Positions 8,272 to 16,375 of a DNA stretch of 24,773 bases are shown in pieces. Every line of letters begins with the position of its first letter. Within the stretch, counting starts at the first letter, position 1. The notes beneath the pieces are model-generated. The model worked only from the letters and a program-made list of their open reading frames with translations, was not told where the DNA came from and made no database searches. The stretch lies in assembly GCA_937895845.1 (NCBI GenBank), contig CALBLK010000052.1, forward strand, positions 1 to 24,773. Direction: 5' to 3'. Made by a program: the position numbers and the translations under genes. The DNA is from an uncultured Prevotella sp. Its GTDB lineage: Bacteria > Bacteroidota > Bacteroidia > Bacteroidales > Bacteroidaceae.

Positions 8272-9840
8272 ATGAATCATAGGAATATCTCTCTGACCTT
8301 TCTGGTTGCGCTGCTCACAACGATGAATGCGCAGAATCAGCAAGCACAGCCACGGTTAGTGGTGTCCATCACCATAGACCAGCTTAGGAGCGACTACCTC
8401 GAGGCTTTCACCCCCCTTTATGGGACAGATGGTTTCAGGAAGTTGATGGAGAAAGGACTGGTGTGCACCAACGCCTCTTACCCATTTTCTCCGATTGACC
8501 GCGCCTCAGCCATAGCCAGCCTCTCCACCGGCACCACACCTTATTACAATAGCATCGTTGGCAAGCGCTGGCTCAACAGGGAAACACTGCGCCCGGTCTA
8601 CTGTGTGGAGGATGCAACACAGACAGGCTATCTGACCGACGACCGCACATCGCCAGCCAACCTCTGCGTGTCCACCATTGGCGACGAGCTGAAGATTGCC
8701 ACCCAAGGCAAAGCCATCGTCTATGCCATAGCTCCATTCAGTGACGAAGCCATCCTCTCGGCAGGCCATGCAGCCGACGGTGCAGCCTGGATTGACGACA
8801 ACACAGGACGCTGGTGTTCGTCCGGTTACTACAAGCGCAACAGCTCATCGTGGCTCCGCGCCGTGAGCAGCATCATGTCACCGGCATCAATGGTTGACGA
8901 CATAGTGTGGGACGCTGTCAACCAACTGTCTGGAAATTTCAGTTTCTTCATGAGCGGAGGTATGCAAAAGCCTTTCAAACATAAGTTTACAGGCGACAGC
9001 AAGTTTACTTCCTACAAGACAAGCGCACTGATTAACGAGCATATTACCGACATTTCGTTGCGTTGCATCAATGGTACAGGAATGGGTATTGACAATTTTG
9101 CCGATCTGCTCTGTGTGACCTATTACGCCGGCAACTTCGAGAACAAGCCAGCCACGGAATGCCAGATGGAGATTCAAGACACCTATGTGAGACTTGACCG
9201 TGAGATTGCGCGACTGATTGCAGAGGTAGAGCAGACTGTCGGCAATGGAAGGACGCTCTATATCATTACCAGTACTGGCTATTGCAACGAAGACTGCAAA
9301 GACTACTCCGCCTACCGTGTCCCCGGCGGGACATTCTCCATCACCCGCGCAGCAAACCTGCTCAATATGTATATGGGAGCCATTTGGGGACAGGGCAGCT
9401 ATGTCGAGACCTGCTTTGGCTCACAAATCTATCTTAACCACAAGCTCCTGGAACAGAGGCGCATCAGCATAACCGATGCGACACAGCGGGCGCAGGAACT
9501 GGTCAGCCAACTGTCTGGCGTACGTTCTGTCTACACGGCCCTGCAGTTGCAGACCAATGTACAAGAGCAGACTTACAAGGTGCGCAACGGATTTCACCCC
9601 GAGCGTAACGGCGACATAGTCATAGAGGTGGCGCCGGGCTGGACCCTGCACAACGAGGACACGCAGGAAAAACAGATTTCACGACTTTCATACATCCCAT
9701 TTCCAATTTTCATCTATGGGTGTGGCATCACAGAGTCTCGTCTGTCCACACCGGTCAGCGTGACCCAGATTGCTCCCACCATTGCCAAGAGCATCCGGAT
9801 TAGAGCCCCAAATGCCTGCATAGCAGAACCGCTGTTCTGA
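8272..9840 (+). CDS. PafA-like alkaline phosphatase superfamily protein, probably catalytically dead
   Basis: 522 residues with a signal peptide at 1-20 (MNAQ at the end), so periplasmic. The fold is recognisable as PafA/type I phosphodiesterase. It has VVSITIDQLRSDYLEAF with metal-ligand Asp36, GFRKLMEKGLVC, STGTTP, VYCVEDAT, SAGHAADGAAWIDD, DTYVRLDREIARL, VPGGTF, and an NGDIVIEVAPGW segment near 460. The catalytic positions look lost. The nucleophile Thr/Ser site is Ile75 (SPIDRAS), the DxxxH ligand pair is Tyr284/Asn288 (TYYAGN), and the DH pair is Thr335/Gly336 (ITSTGY). The late His before IPxxFYG is also absent, and no DH dipeptide occurs in the whole protein. It is therefore likely a pseudo-enzyme with a structural or regulatory role. 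It directly abuts the Lnb-like gene and is 57 bases before secA. Family sure, inactivity inferred. Confidence 0.8.
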   Translation: MNHRNISLTFLVALLTTMNAQNQQAQPRLVVSITIDQLRSDYLEAFTPLYGTDGFRKLMEKGLVCTNASYPFSPIDRASAIASLSTGTTPYYNSIVGKRWLNRETLRPVYCVEDATQTGYLTDDRTSPANLCVSTIGDELKIATQGKAIVYAIAPFSDEAILSAGHAADGAAWIDDNTGRWCSSGYYKRNSSSWLRAVSSIMSPASMVDDIVWDAVNQLSGNFSFFMSGGMQKPFKHKFTGDSKFTSYKTSALINEHITDISLRCINGTGMGIDNFADLLCVTYYAGNFENKPATECQMEIQDTYVRLDREIARLIAEVEQTVGNGRTLYIITSTGYCNEDCKDYSAYRVPGGTFSITRAANLLNMYMGAIWGQGSYVETCFGSQIYLNHKLLEQRRISITDATQRAQELVSQLSGVRSVYTALQLQTNVQEQTYKVRNGFHPERNGDIVIEVAPGWTLHNEDTQEKQISRLSYIPFPIFIYGCGITESRLSTPVSVTQIAPTIAKSIRIRAPNACIAEPLF

Positions 9841-9897
9841 ATCAGCACCAAATGTCAAAATATTCAATCCAAGAAAAAAAACAAAATAGAACATACA

Positions 9898-12800
9898 ATG
9901 AATTTCAACAAACTTCTCAAGTCTCTTTTCGGTGACAAGTCGTCAAGAGACATGAAACTCATCCAGCCGCTGGTAGACAAGATTAAGGCTGCGTCGCCAG
10001 AGATAGAGCAGTTAGACAACGACGCCCTGCGCCAGCGCACCCAAGACATCAAGCAGACCATTCAAGACTCAGCCAAAGACCTCAAGGAAAAAATAGCCAA
10101 GCTCAAGGGAACCATCGAAGACACCCCCATCGATGAGCGCGAGGACATTTTCAACCAGATAGACAAACTGGAAAAAGAGGTGCTCAACCGCTACGAGCAA
10201 GCCCTTGACGAGGCAATGCCACAGGTGTTCGCCATAGTCAAGGAGACAGCCAGGCGCTTTGCGCAAAACGAGGAGACAGTAGTGACCGCAACAGAGTTTG
10301 ACCGCCAGCTGGCAGCAGACCCTCACAACGACTTCATCACAATTGACGGAGACAAGGCCCTCTACCACAATCACTGGACTGCCGGCGGCAATGACTTGAA
10401 GTGGGAAATGGTGCACTATGACGTGCAACTCTTTGGTGGTGTAGTGCTCCACCAGGGCAAGATTGCCGAGATGGCCACCGGCGAAGGTAAGACACTTGTC
10501 GCCACCTTGCCGGTCTTCCTCAACGCACTTACCGGAAACGGTGTCCATGTCGTGACTGTCAACGACTATCTGGCCAAGCGCGACTCAGAATGGATGGGTC
10601 CGCTCTACGAGTTCCATGGACTGTCTGTTGACTGTATCGACAAGCACCAGCCCAACTCCGACGCCCGACGCCGCGCCTATCAGGCCGACATCACTTTCGG
10701 AACCAACAACGAGTTTGGCTTCGACTATCTGAGGGACAACATGGCGCTGTCACCAGCCGACCTCGTCCAGCGTGCCCACAACTACGCCATTGTCGACGAG
10801 GTAGACTCCGTGCTGATTGACGATGCGCGCACACCGCTGATCATCTCAGGGCCGGTGCCCAAAGGAGACGACCAAATGTTCGAGGAATACCAGCCTCTGG
10901 TTGAACGCCTGGTCGATGTACAGCGCAAGCTGGCCACCCAATATCTGGCCGAGGCCAAGCAGAAGATAGCGGAGGGCAAGCAGAAAAATGACCAGAAACT
11001 GGTTGACGAGGGCTTTCTCTCGCTCTACCGTTCCCACAAAGCACTTCCTAAAAACAAGCCACTCATCAAATACCTCTCAGAGGAAGGCATCAAGGCAGGC
11101 ATGCTCAAGACCGAGGAGATTTACATGGAGAACAACAACCGCCGCATGCCCGAGGCTGTCAAGCCACTATACTTTGTTGTTGACGAGAAACTGAACTCAT
11201 GCGACCTCACAGACAAAGGCACCGACTGGCTGGCCAAGCAGGTGAACGACAAGGAACTCTTCGTACTGCCTGACATCGCCGCTCAACTCTCTGCGCTGGA
11301 GAACGAGACCGGCTTGAGCGACCAAGACCGATTAGACAAGAAAGACGAGCTGCTCAACCACTATGCCGTGCAGAGCGAGCGCGTCCACACACTACAGCAG
11401 CTGCTCAAGGCCTACACCATGTTCAACAAGGACGACGAGTATGTCGTGATTGACGGAGAGGTGAAGATTGTAGACGAGCAGACAGGCCGCATCATGGAGG
11501 GCCGCCGCTGGAGTGACGGTCTCCACCAAGCCGTAGAAGCCAAGGAGCATGTCAAGGTTGAAGCCGCCACACAGACCTTTGCCACCATCACATTGCAAAA
11601 CTATTTCCGCATGTACCACAAGCTCGCGGGCATGACGGGTACGGCATCGACCGAGGCCGGAGAGTTCTGGGACATCTACAAGCTCGATGTCGTGGAGATT
11701 CCCACCAACCGGCCCGTGCAGCGCAAGGACATGGACGACCGCGTTTACAAGACAGCGCGCGAGAAATACAATGCCGTTATTGATGAAATCATGAAGATGC
11801 GCAACAGCGGCCGTCCAACACTGGTGGGCACCACTTCGGTCGAGATATCCGAACTGCTGTCAAAAATGCTTGATATGCGCAAGATCCCTCACCAGGTGCT
11901 GAATGCCAAACTTCACCAGAAAGAGGCAGACATCGTGGCCCAGGCTGGCCGGAGCACCATGGGAAAAGTTTGGACTGTTGGCAACGAGGCATACAGTGAC
12001 CTGGCCCTTGCCAAGGCTGCAGCCAGCAAGAAGGGCGGTGAGGCCGCCATCAAGGAGGAGGAACGCCTGCTTGGCGCAGTGACCATTGCCACTAACATGG
12101 CCGGCCGTGGCACCGACATCAAGCTGTCGCCTGAGGTGAAAGCAGCAGGCGGTCTGGCCATCATCGGTACCGAACGCCATGAGAGCCGCCGCGTAGACCG
12201 CCAGTTGCGCGGACGTGCCGGCCGCCAGGGCGACCCGGGTTCGTCCGTGTTCTATGTATCTTTGGAAGACAAGCTGATGCGACTGTTTGCCTCTGAGCGC
12301 ATCGCCAGCGTGATGGACCGTCTCGGTTTCAAGGAAGGCGAGATGATAGAGAGTCCCATCGTGTCGCGAAGCATTGAGAAAGCGCAAAAGAAAGTAGAAG
12401 AGAACAACTTTGGCATCCGCAAGCGTCTGCTCGAGTATGACGATGTGATGAACAAGCAGCGCACCGTAATCTATGAGAAGCGTCGCCACGCCCTGATGGG
12501 CGAACGCATAGGCATGGATATCACGAACATCATCTGGGACCGCGTTGTCAACATCATTGAGAACAACGACTACGAGGGCTGCAAGGAGGAATTCCTGCAC
12601 ATCCTCGCCATGGAGGTGCCGTTCACTGCCGAACAGTTTGCCAACGAGCATCACGACCAGCTGTCCGAAAGCGCATTCCAGATGGCCATCGAGGTGTTCA
12701 AGCGCAAGACCGACCGCATCCAGTCTGTGGCATGGCCCGTCATCCAGCAGGTTTACGAGAACCAAGGCTCGCTGTACGAGCGTATCATGGTGCCACTCAC

Positions 12801-13344
12801 CGATGGCCGCAGGATGTACAACATTCCCTGCAACTTGAAAGAGGCTTACGACACAGGGTGCAAGAGTGTGGTCAAGCAGTTTGAGAAAGTGCTTTTGCTT
12901 CACATCATCGATGACTGCTGGAAAGAGAATCTGCGCGAGCTTGACGAGTTGAAGCACAGCGTCCAGAACGCCTCTTACGAGCAGAAGGACCCGCTCCTCA
13001 TCTTCAAGCTGGAAAGCGTGAAGCTATTTGACAACATGGTGAACAGCATGAACAACCGCATTGTGAGCACACTGATGAGAGCGGCCATTCCAGAAATGCA
13101 GCAGTCTCCCGTGAACGAGGCCGCCCCTGAAGAGCGCACACCGAGGAAGCAATACACAGAGACCAAACATAACATGGACGAGGAGCAGCTAAGCGACCCG
13201 AGCCAGGCTGCCGCCGCAGCCCGCGACACCCGCGAGCGCCAGCCCCTGTCCCCCGTTATCAAGGACAAACTTCCTGGCCGCAACGACCCCTGCCCATGCG
13301 GCAGCGGAAAGAAGTTCAAGAACTGCCATGGCCGCGGGCTGTAA
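9898..13344 (+). CDS. secA: Preprotein translocase ATPase SecA
   Basis: The cytosolic motor that drives proteins through SecYEG. 1148 residues, longer than E. coli SecA (901), as usual in Bacteroidetes. Visible features are the Walker A region MATGEGKTL (GEGKT at 195-199), Walker B DEVD at 300-303 followed by SVLIDDARTPL, the preprotein-binding region, AGMTGTA, and TNMAGRGTDIKL with QLRGRAGRQGDPG in NBD2. The helical scaffold and wing follow. The C-terminal zinc/SecB-type motif CPCGSGKKFKNCHG lies near 1132-1145. An N-terminal charged coiled-coil insertion (about 50-95) lies before Walker A. A 42-residue insertion (about 685-726) lies just ahead of VTIATNMAGRGTDI. The ATG at 9898 is preceded by an A-rich stretch without Shine-Dalgarno. 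It probably shares a transcript with the two upstream genes and is ended by the hairpin at 13461. Confidence 0.98.
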   Translation: MNFNKLLKSLFGDKSSRDMKLIQPLVDKIKAASPEIEQLDNDALRQRTQDIKQTIQDSAKDLKEKIAKLKGTIEDTPIDEREDIFNQIDKLEKEVLNRYEQALDEAMPQVFAIVKETARRFAQNEETVVTATEFDRQLAADPHNDFITIDGDKALYHNHWTAGGNDLKWEMVHYDVQLFGGVVLHQGKIAEMATGEGKTLVATLPVFLNALTGNGVHVVTVNDYLAKRDSEWMGPLYEFHGLSVDCIDKHQPNSDARRRAYQADITFGTNNEFGFDYLRDNMALSPADLVQRAHNYAIVDEVDSVLIDDARTPLIISGPVPKGDDQMFEEYQPLVERLVDVQRKLATQYLAEAKQKIAEGKQKNDQKLVDEGFLSLYRSHKALPKNKPLIKYLSEEGIKAGMLKTEEIYMENNNRRMPEAVKPLYFVVDEKLNSCDLTDKGTDWLAKQVNDKELFVLPDIAAQLSALENETGLSDQDRLDKKDELLNHYAVQSERVHTLQQLLKAYTMFNKDDEYVVIDGEVKIVDEQTGRIMEGRRWSDGLHQAVEAKEHVKVEAATQTFATITLQNYFRMYHKLAGMTGTASTEAGEFWDIYKLDVVEIPTNRPVQRKDMDDRVYKTAREKYNAVIDEIMKMRNSGRPTLVGTTSVEISELLSKMLDMRKIPHQVLNAKLHQKEADIVAQAGRSTMGKVWTVGNEAYSDLALAKAAASKKGGEAAIKEEERLLGAVTIATNMAGRGTDIKLSPEVKAAGGLAIIGTERHESRRVDRQLRGRAGRQGDPGSSVFYVSLEDKLMRLFASERIASVMDRLGFKEGEMIESPIVSRSIEKAQKKVEENNFGIRKRLLEYDDVMNKQRTVIYEKRRHALMGERIGMDITNIIWDRVVNIIENNDYEGCKEEFLHILAMEVPFTAEQFANEHHDQLSESAFQMAIEVFKRKTDRIQSVAWPVIQQVYENQGSLYERIMVPLTDGRRMYNIPCNLKEAYDTGCKSVVKQFEKVLLLHIIDDCWKENLRELDELKHSVQNASYEQKDPLLIFKLESVKLFDNMVNSMNNRIVSTLMRAAIPEMQQSPVNEAAPEERTPRKQYTETKHNMDEEQLSDPSQAAAAARDTRERQPLSPVIKDKLPGRNDPCPCGSGKKFKNCHGRGL

Positions 13345-13460
13345 GCACATTGCCATCCGCGAGTAAAACAAGCCCGTTGCAAACAGTCCGAGGCAAACAG
13401 CAACCTGCGACGGAACCTGATGACCGATTTGGGATAAAGCATACATTACAGAACACCATC

Positions 13461-13491
13461 AAGCCCTGACCGCAACGCGGTCAGGGCTTTT
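13461..13491 (+). terminator. Rho-independent terminator after secA
   Basis: AAGCCCTGACCGC (13461-13473) and GCGGTCAGGGCTT (13477-13489) form a perfect 13-bp stem. A short loop separates them and TTTT follows at 13488-13491. It starts 117 bases after the secA stop. On the minus strand the following sequence lacks a T-run, so it acts in the plus direction. Confidence 0.85.
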
Positions 13492-13565
13492 CCATTCCAC
13501 AGCAAACCTGCCACCAAGCCAGCCATCAGGCAAGACAAAACCACATGCCCGTACAGGACGGCCAC

Positions 13566-13646
13566 TTTCGCCACGCCAGACGGCCCATTCTGCGATGTAA
13601 AACGGTTCGTTTCGCGTTGCAGAATGGGCCGTCCGGCGTGGCGAAA
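13566..13646. repeat. 28-bp inverted repeat (outer palindrome) in the secA-thrA gap
   Basis: The left arm 13566-13593 starts TTTCGCCACGCC and ends CCCATTCTGC. The right arm 13619-13646 is its reverse complement except for one base (GCCGTC-T-GG versus GCCGTC-C-GG). A 25-base loop separates them. The arms are GC-rich and would form a very stable hairpin. No T-run follows, so it is not a standard terminator. Small open frames on both strands here come from the repeat and are not supported as genes. Confidence 0.9.
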
Positions 13647-13655
13647 CAAACCGTT
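13601..13655. repeat. 15-bp inverted repeat interleaved with the outer palindrome
   Basis: AACGGTTCGTTTCGC (13601-13615) pairs with GCGAAACAAACCGTT (13641-13655) with one mismatch and a 25-base loop. Its left arm lies in the loop of the 28-bp palindrome and its right arm overlaps that palindrome's right arm by 6 bases. The two hairpins therefore cannot both form fully. Confidence 0.8.
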
Positions 13656-13731
13656 CTGGAAACAGCAAAGAAAATAGCGAGACAAAACAGCAACCTGAGG
13701 CGGAATCCAATGACTGACCGGCGTTATAAAA

Positions 13732-13766
13732 TGACAGGATAATGAAACTATCAATTGACAGGATAA
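13732..13766. promoter_or_regulatory. Paired 11-bp direct repeat upstream of thrA promoter, possible operator
   Basis: TGACAGGATAA occurs exactly at 13732-13742 and again at 13756-13766, 24 bases apart start to start. The pair ends about 33 bases upstream of the likely -33 box of the thrA promoter, a usual place for an activator or repressor site. No known regulator is assigned. Confidence 0.45.
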
Positions 13767-13799
13767 AGGCTGACAAATATTCACAATTTCAACTGAAAT

Positions 13800-13831
13800 G
13801 TTGGCCATGAAGATAATTCTTACTAATTTTG
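13800..13831 (+). promoter_or_regulatory. thrA operon promoter (Bacteroidetes type)
   Basis: GTTG (13800-13803) as the -33 element and TAATTTTG (13824-13831) as the -7 element are 20 bases apart, fitting the Bacteroidetes sigma consensus (TTTG / TAnnTTTG). Transcription should begin near 13838, giving a leader of about 83 bases. The leader holds a small hairpin (CCCC at 13873-13876 with GGGG at 13887-13890, CTT/AAG inside) but no T-run and no separate ATG. Confidence 0.65.
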
Positions 13832-13920
13832 CGAATTAAAAGAACAAAACGAAAGGTTTTCAAGAAAAAGCACCCCGCTTGTCAAGGGGGCCAAATCAAC
13901 ATACAACACATAGCAGCAAC

Positions 13921-16353
13921 ATGAAAGTCTTGAAATTTGGCGGGACATCCGTAGGTTCCGTAGAAAGCATCCTTAGCCTGAAGAAAATTGTGGAAAGTCA
14001 GCCACAAAAGGTCATCGTAGTTGTAAGCGCGCTTGGCGGCATCACCGACAAGCTCATTGCCACGTCCGAAATGGCCGCAGGAGGAGACGAGCGCTACAAG
14101 CAGGAGATGGATGCCATCGCAAACAGACACCATGAGATTGTGAAGGCCATCATCGCCGGTCCGGAGAAACGCGCCAGGCTCACCGCCACCCTTGACGAGC
14201 TGCTCAACGAACTGCGCTCCATATATTATGGTGTGTATCTCATCCGCGACCTTAGCGCCAAGACCATGGCTGCCATCGTGAGCTATGGCGAGCGGCTGAG
14301 CAGTCACATCGTGGCCACCCTTATAGAGGGTGCAGTGAGGTATGACTCGCGCCTGTTTATCAAGACAGAGCAGAAGCATGGCAAGCACGTGCTTGACAGC
14401 GAGTTAACCAACAAACTGGTGAGAGAAGCGTTTGCACTGCCACTGAGGCAGACCGTCATCGTGCCAGGATTCATCAGTGCCGACAAGCACTCGGAGGAGA
14501 CAACAAACCTGGGACGCGGGGGAAGCGACTACACGGCCTCCATCATTGCAGCCGCGCTCAATGCCGAGGCGCTCGAGATATGGACAGACGTAAACGGATT
14601 TATGACTGCCGACCCAAAGGTGATTCACTCAGCCTACCCCATTGCAGAACTGAGCTATGTAGAGGCCATGGAGCTGTGCAACTTCGGCGCAAAGGTTATC
14701 TATCCCCCCACCATCTATCCGGTCTGCGTGAAAAACATTCCCATCCGCGTCAAGAACACATTTAACCCGGATGCCACAGGGACTGTCATCAAGGACAAAA
14801 TAGACGATGACCGCAAGCCCATCAAGGGCATATCAAGCATCAGCGGCACCACACTCATCACGGTGACAGGCCTGTCAATGGTGGGCGTGATTGGGGTCAA
14901 CCGTCGTATTTTCACCGCCCTGGCCGACAACGGAATCTCGGTATTCATGGTATCCCAGGCCTCCTCGGAAAACTCAACCTCGATCGGAGTGCGCGACGAG
15001 GACTCCGCCGAGGCTGTCAACGTACTGAACCACGAGTTTGGCAAAGAGATTGCCACAGGTGCCATGTTCCCCATGCACGCCGAGAGCGGCCTGGCCACAG
15101 TCGCCATTGTGGGCGAGAACATGAAGCACACCCCCGGCATAGCCGGCAAGCTGTTTGGCACGCTGGGGCGCAGCGGTATCAGCGTGATTGCCTGTGCGCA
15201 GGGCGCATCGGAAACAAACATATCGTTTGTCATTGACTCCAAATACCTGCGAAAGTCTCTCAACGTCCTGCACGACTCGTTTTTTCTGAGCGAGTACAAG
15301 GTGCTTAACCTGTTTGTGTGCGGCGTGGGGACAGTGGGCGGCAACCTGCTCGAGCAGCTCAAGGCCCAATACCGGCAACTGATGAAGACCCGCCGGCTCA
15401 AGCTCAACGTTGTGGGCATAGCCAGCAGTCACAGGGCGATGTTCAGCCGCGACGGAATTGACCTCGGCAACTACCGGGAGGCCTTGGCTGCATCGGAGCC
15501 AAGCGACACCAAAAAGCTGTGCAGCGAGGTGATTGGCATGAACATTTTCAACAGCGTGTTTGTTGACTGCACAGCCAGTGGCGAGGTGGCCACACTCTAT
15601 CAGACACTGTTGGAGCACAACATCTCAGTGGTTGCAGCCAACAAGGTGGCGGCCTCAAGTGACTACGCGAGCTACATCAGGCTGAAAGAGACCGCCCTGC
15701 AAAAGGGTGTCAAGTTTCTGTTCGAGACAAACGTCGGTGCCGGACTTCCCATCATAGGCACCATCAACGACCTTAGAAACTCTGGCGACAAGATTCTGAA
15801 GATTGAGGCAGTTCTGAGCGGCACCCTCAACTTCATCTTCAACGAGCTGTCCGCCAGCGTGCCTTTCTCGGAAACCGTAAGGAGGGCCAAGGAACAGGGA
15901 TACAGCGAACCAGACCCCCGCATTGACCTGAGCGGCAAGGACGTGGTGAGAAAGCTGGTGATTCTCACTCGCGAGGCGGGCTACAAGGTGGAGCAGGACG
16001 ATGTAGAGAAACACCTGTTTATCCCCGACGAGATGTTCAAGGGAACATTGGAGGACTTTTGGAACAAGCTCCCCACGCTTGACGATGACTTTGAGCGGCG
16101 CAGAAAGGTGTTGGAACGGGAGGGGAAACGCTGGCGCTTTGTGGCAGCAATGGACCATGGGAGAACCAAGGTGTCGCTGCAGGAAGTGTCGCAGCACCAC
16201 CCTTTCTATGGGCTGGAGGGTTCCAACAACATTGTACTGCTCACCACCGAGCGCTACAAGGAGTACCCCATGCTAATCCAAGGCTACGGCGCAGGGGCAA
16301 GCGTGACAGCCGCAGGCGTGTTTGCCAACATCATGTCAATAGCCAACATCTAA
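13921..16353 (+). CDS. thrA: Bifunctional aspartokinase / homoserine dehydrogenase
   Basis: Catalyses the first and third steps from aspartate to threonine. 810 residues, close to E. coli ThrA (820). The aspartokinase domain (about 1-300) opens with KVLKFGGTSVGSVES and contains SYGERLSS and GRGGSDYTA. Two ACT regulatory domains (about 315-455) follow, with GLSMVGVIGVNRRIF and a second near TVAIVGENMKHTPGIAG. Homoserine dehydrogenase begins at about 464 with the Rossmann motif VCGVGTVGGN. It then has FVDCTAS, VAANKVA (Lys575), GAGLPIIGTINDLRNSGD, LSGTLNFIFN, and EPDPRIDLSGKD with catalytic Lys near 673. The frame stays open upstream to a TTG at 13879, but the ATG at 13921 matches the family N-terminus. 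First gene of the thr operon; threonine feedback through ACT domains is the family norm. Confidence 0.97.
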   Translation: MKVLKFGGTSVGSVESILSLKKIVESQPQKVIVVVSALGGITDKLIATSEMAAGGDERYKQEMDAIANRHHEIVKAIIAGPEKRARLTATLDELLNELRSIYYGVYLIRDLSAKTMAAIVSYGERLSSHIVATLIEGAVRYDSRLFIKTEQKHGKHVLDSELTNKLVREAFALPLRQTVIVPGFISADKHSEETTNLGRGGSDYTASIIAAALNAEALEIWTDVNGFMTADPKVIHSAYPIAELSYVEAMELCNFGAKVIYPPTIYPVCVKNIPIRVKNTFNPDATGTVIKDKIDDDRKPIKGISSISGTTLITVTGLSMVGVIGVNRRIFTALADNGISVFMVSQASSENSTSIGVRDEDSAEAVNVLNHEFGKEIATGAMFPMHAESGLATVAIVGENMKHTPGIAGKLFGTLGRSGISVIACAQGASETNISFVIDSKYLRKSLNVLHDSFFLSEYKVLNLFVCGVGTVGGNLLEQLKAQYRQLMKTRRLKLNVVGIASSHRAMFSRDGIDLGNYREALAASEPSDTKKLCSEVIGMNIFNSVFVDCTASGEVATLYQTLLEHNISVVAANKVAASSDYASYIRLKETALQKGVKFLFETNVGAGLPIIGTINDLRNSGDKILKIEAVLSGTLNFIFNELSASVPFSETVRRAKEQGYSEPDPRIDLSGKDVVRKLVILTREAGYKVEQDDVEKHLFIPDEMFKGTLEDFWNKLPTLDDDFERRRKVLEREGKRWRFVAAMDHGRTKVSLQEVSQHHPFYGLEGSNNIVLLTTERYKEYPMLIQGYGAGASVTAAGVFANIMSIANI

Positions 16354-16375
16354 TGATTTCTTCGAACACTTGACT

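Larger units (their letters stand above)
13394..13715. repeat. Degenerate direct-repeat pair flanking the nested palindrome
   Basis: The segment at 13394-13426 (CAAACAGCAACCTGCGACGG, then AACCTGATGACCG) recurs imperfectly at 13683-13715 (CAAAACAGCAACCTGAGGCG, then GAATCCAATGACTG). The copies share about three quarters of their bases. One lies on each side of the terminator and palindrome, suggesting the block 13394-13715 is built from repeat units. Confidence 0.45.

Noticed and set aside
11860..12957. A long minus-strand frame (365 codons) inside secA
   Set aside because: Antisense shadow of the GC-rich secA frame; no family resemblance, and secA is unambiguous here.
13446..13808. A 120-codon minus-strand frame and overlapping short frames in the secA-thrA gap
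   Set aside because: They are translations through the terminator and nested palindrome, show mirrored repeated peptide segments, and lack any recognisable family or signal.
13838..13920. Threonine attenuator-type leader peptide upstream of thrA
   Set aside because: No separate ATG-started short frame rich in Thr/Ile exists; the upstream TTG frame is just an extension of thrA, and the small hairpin has no T-run.
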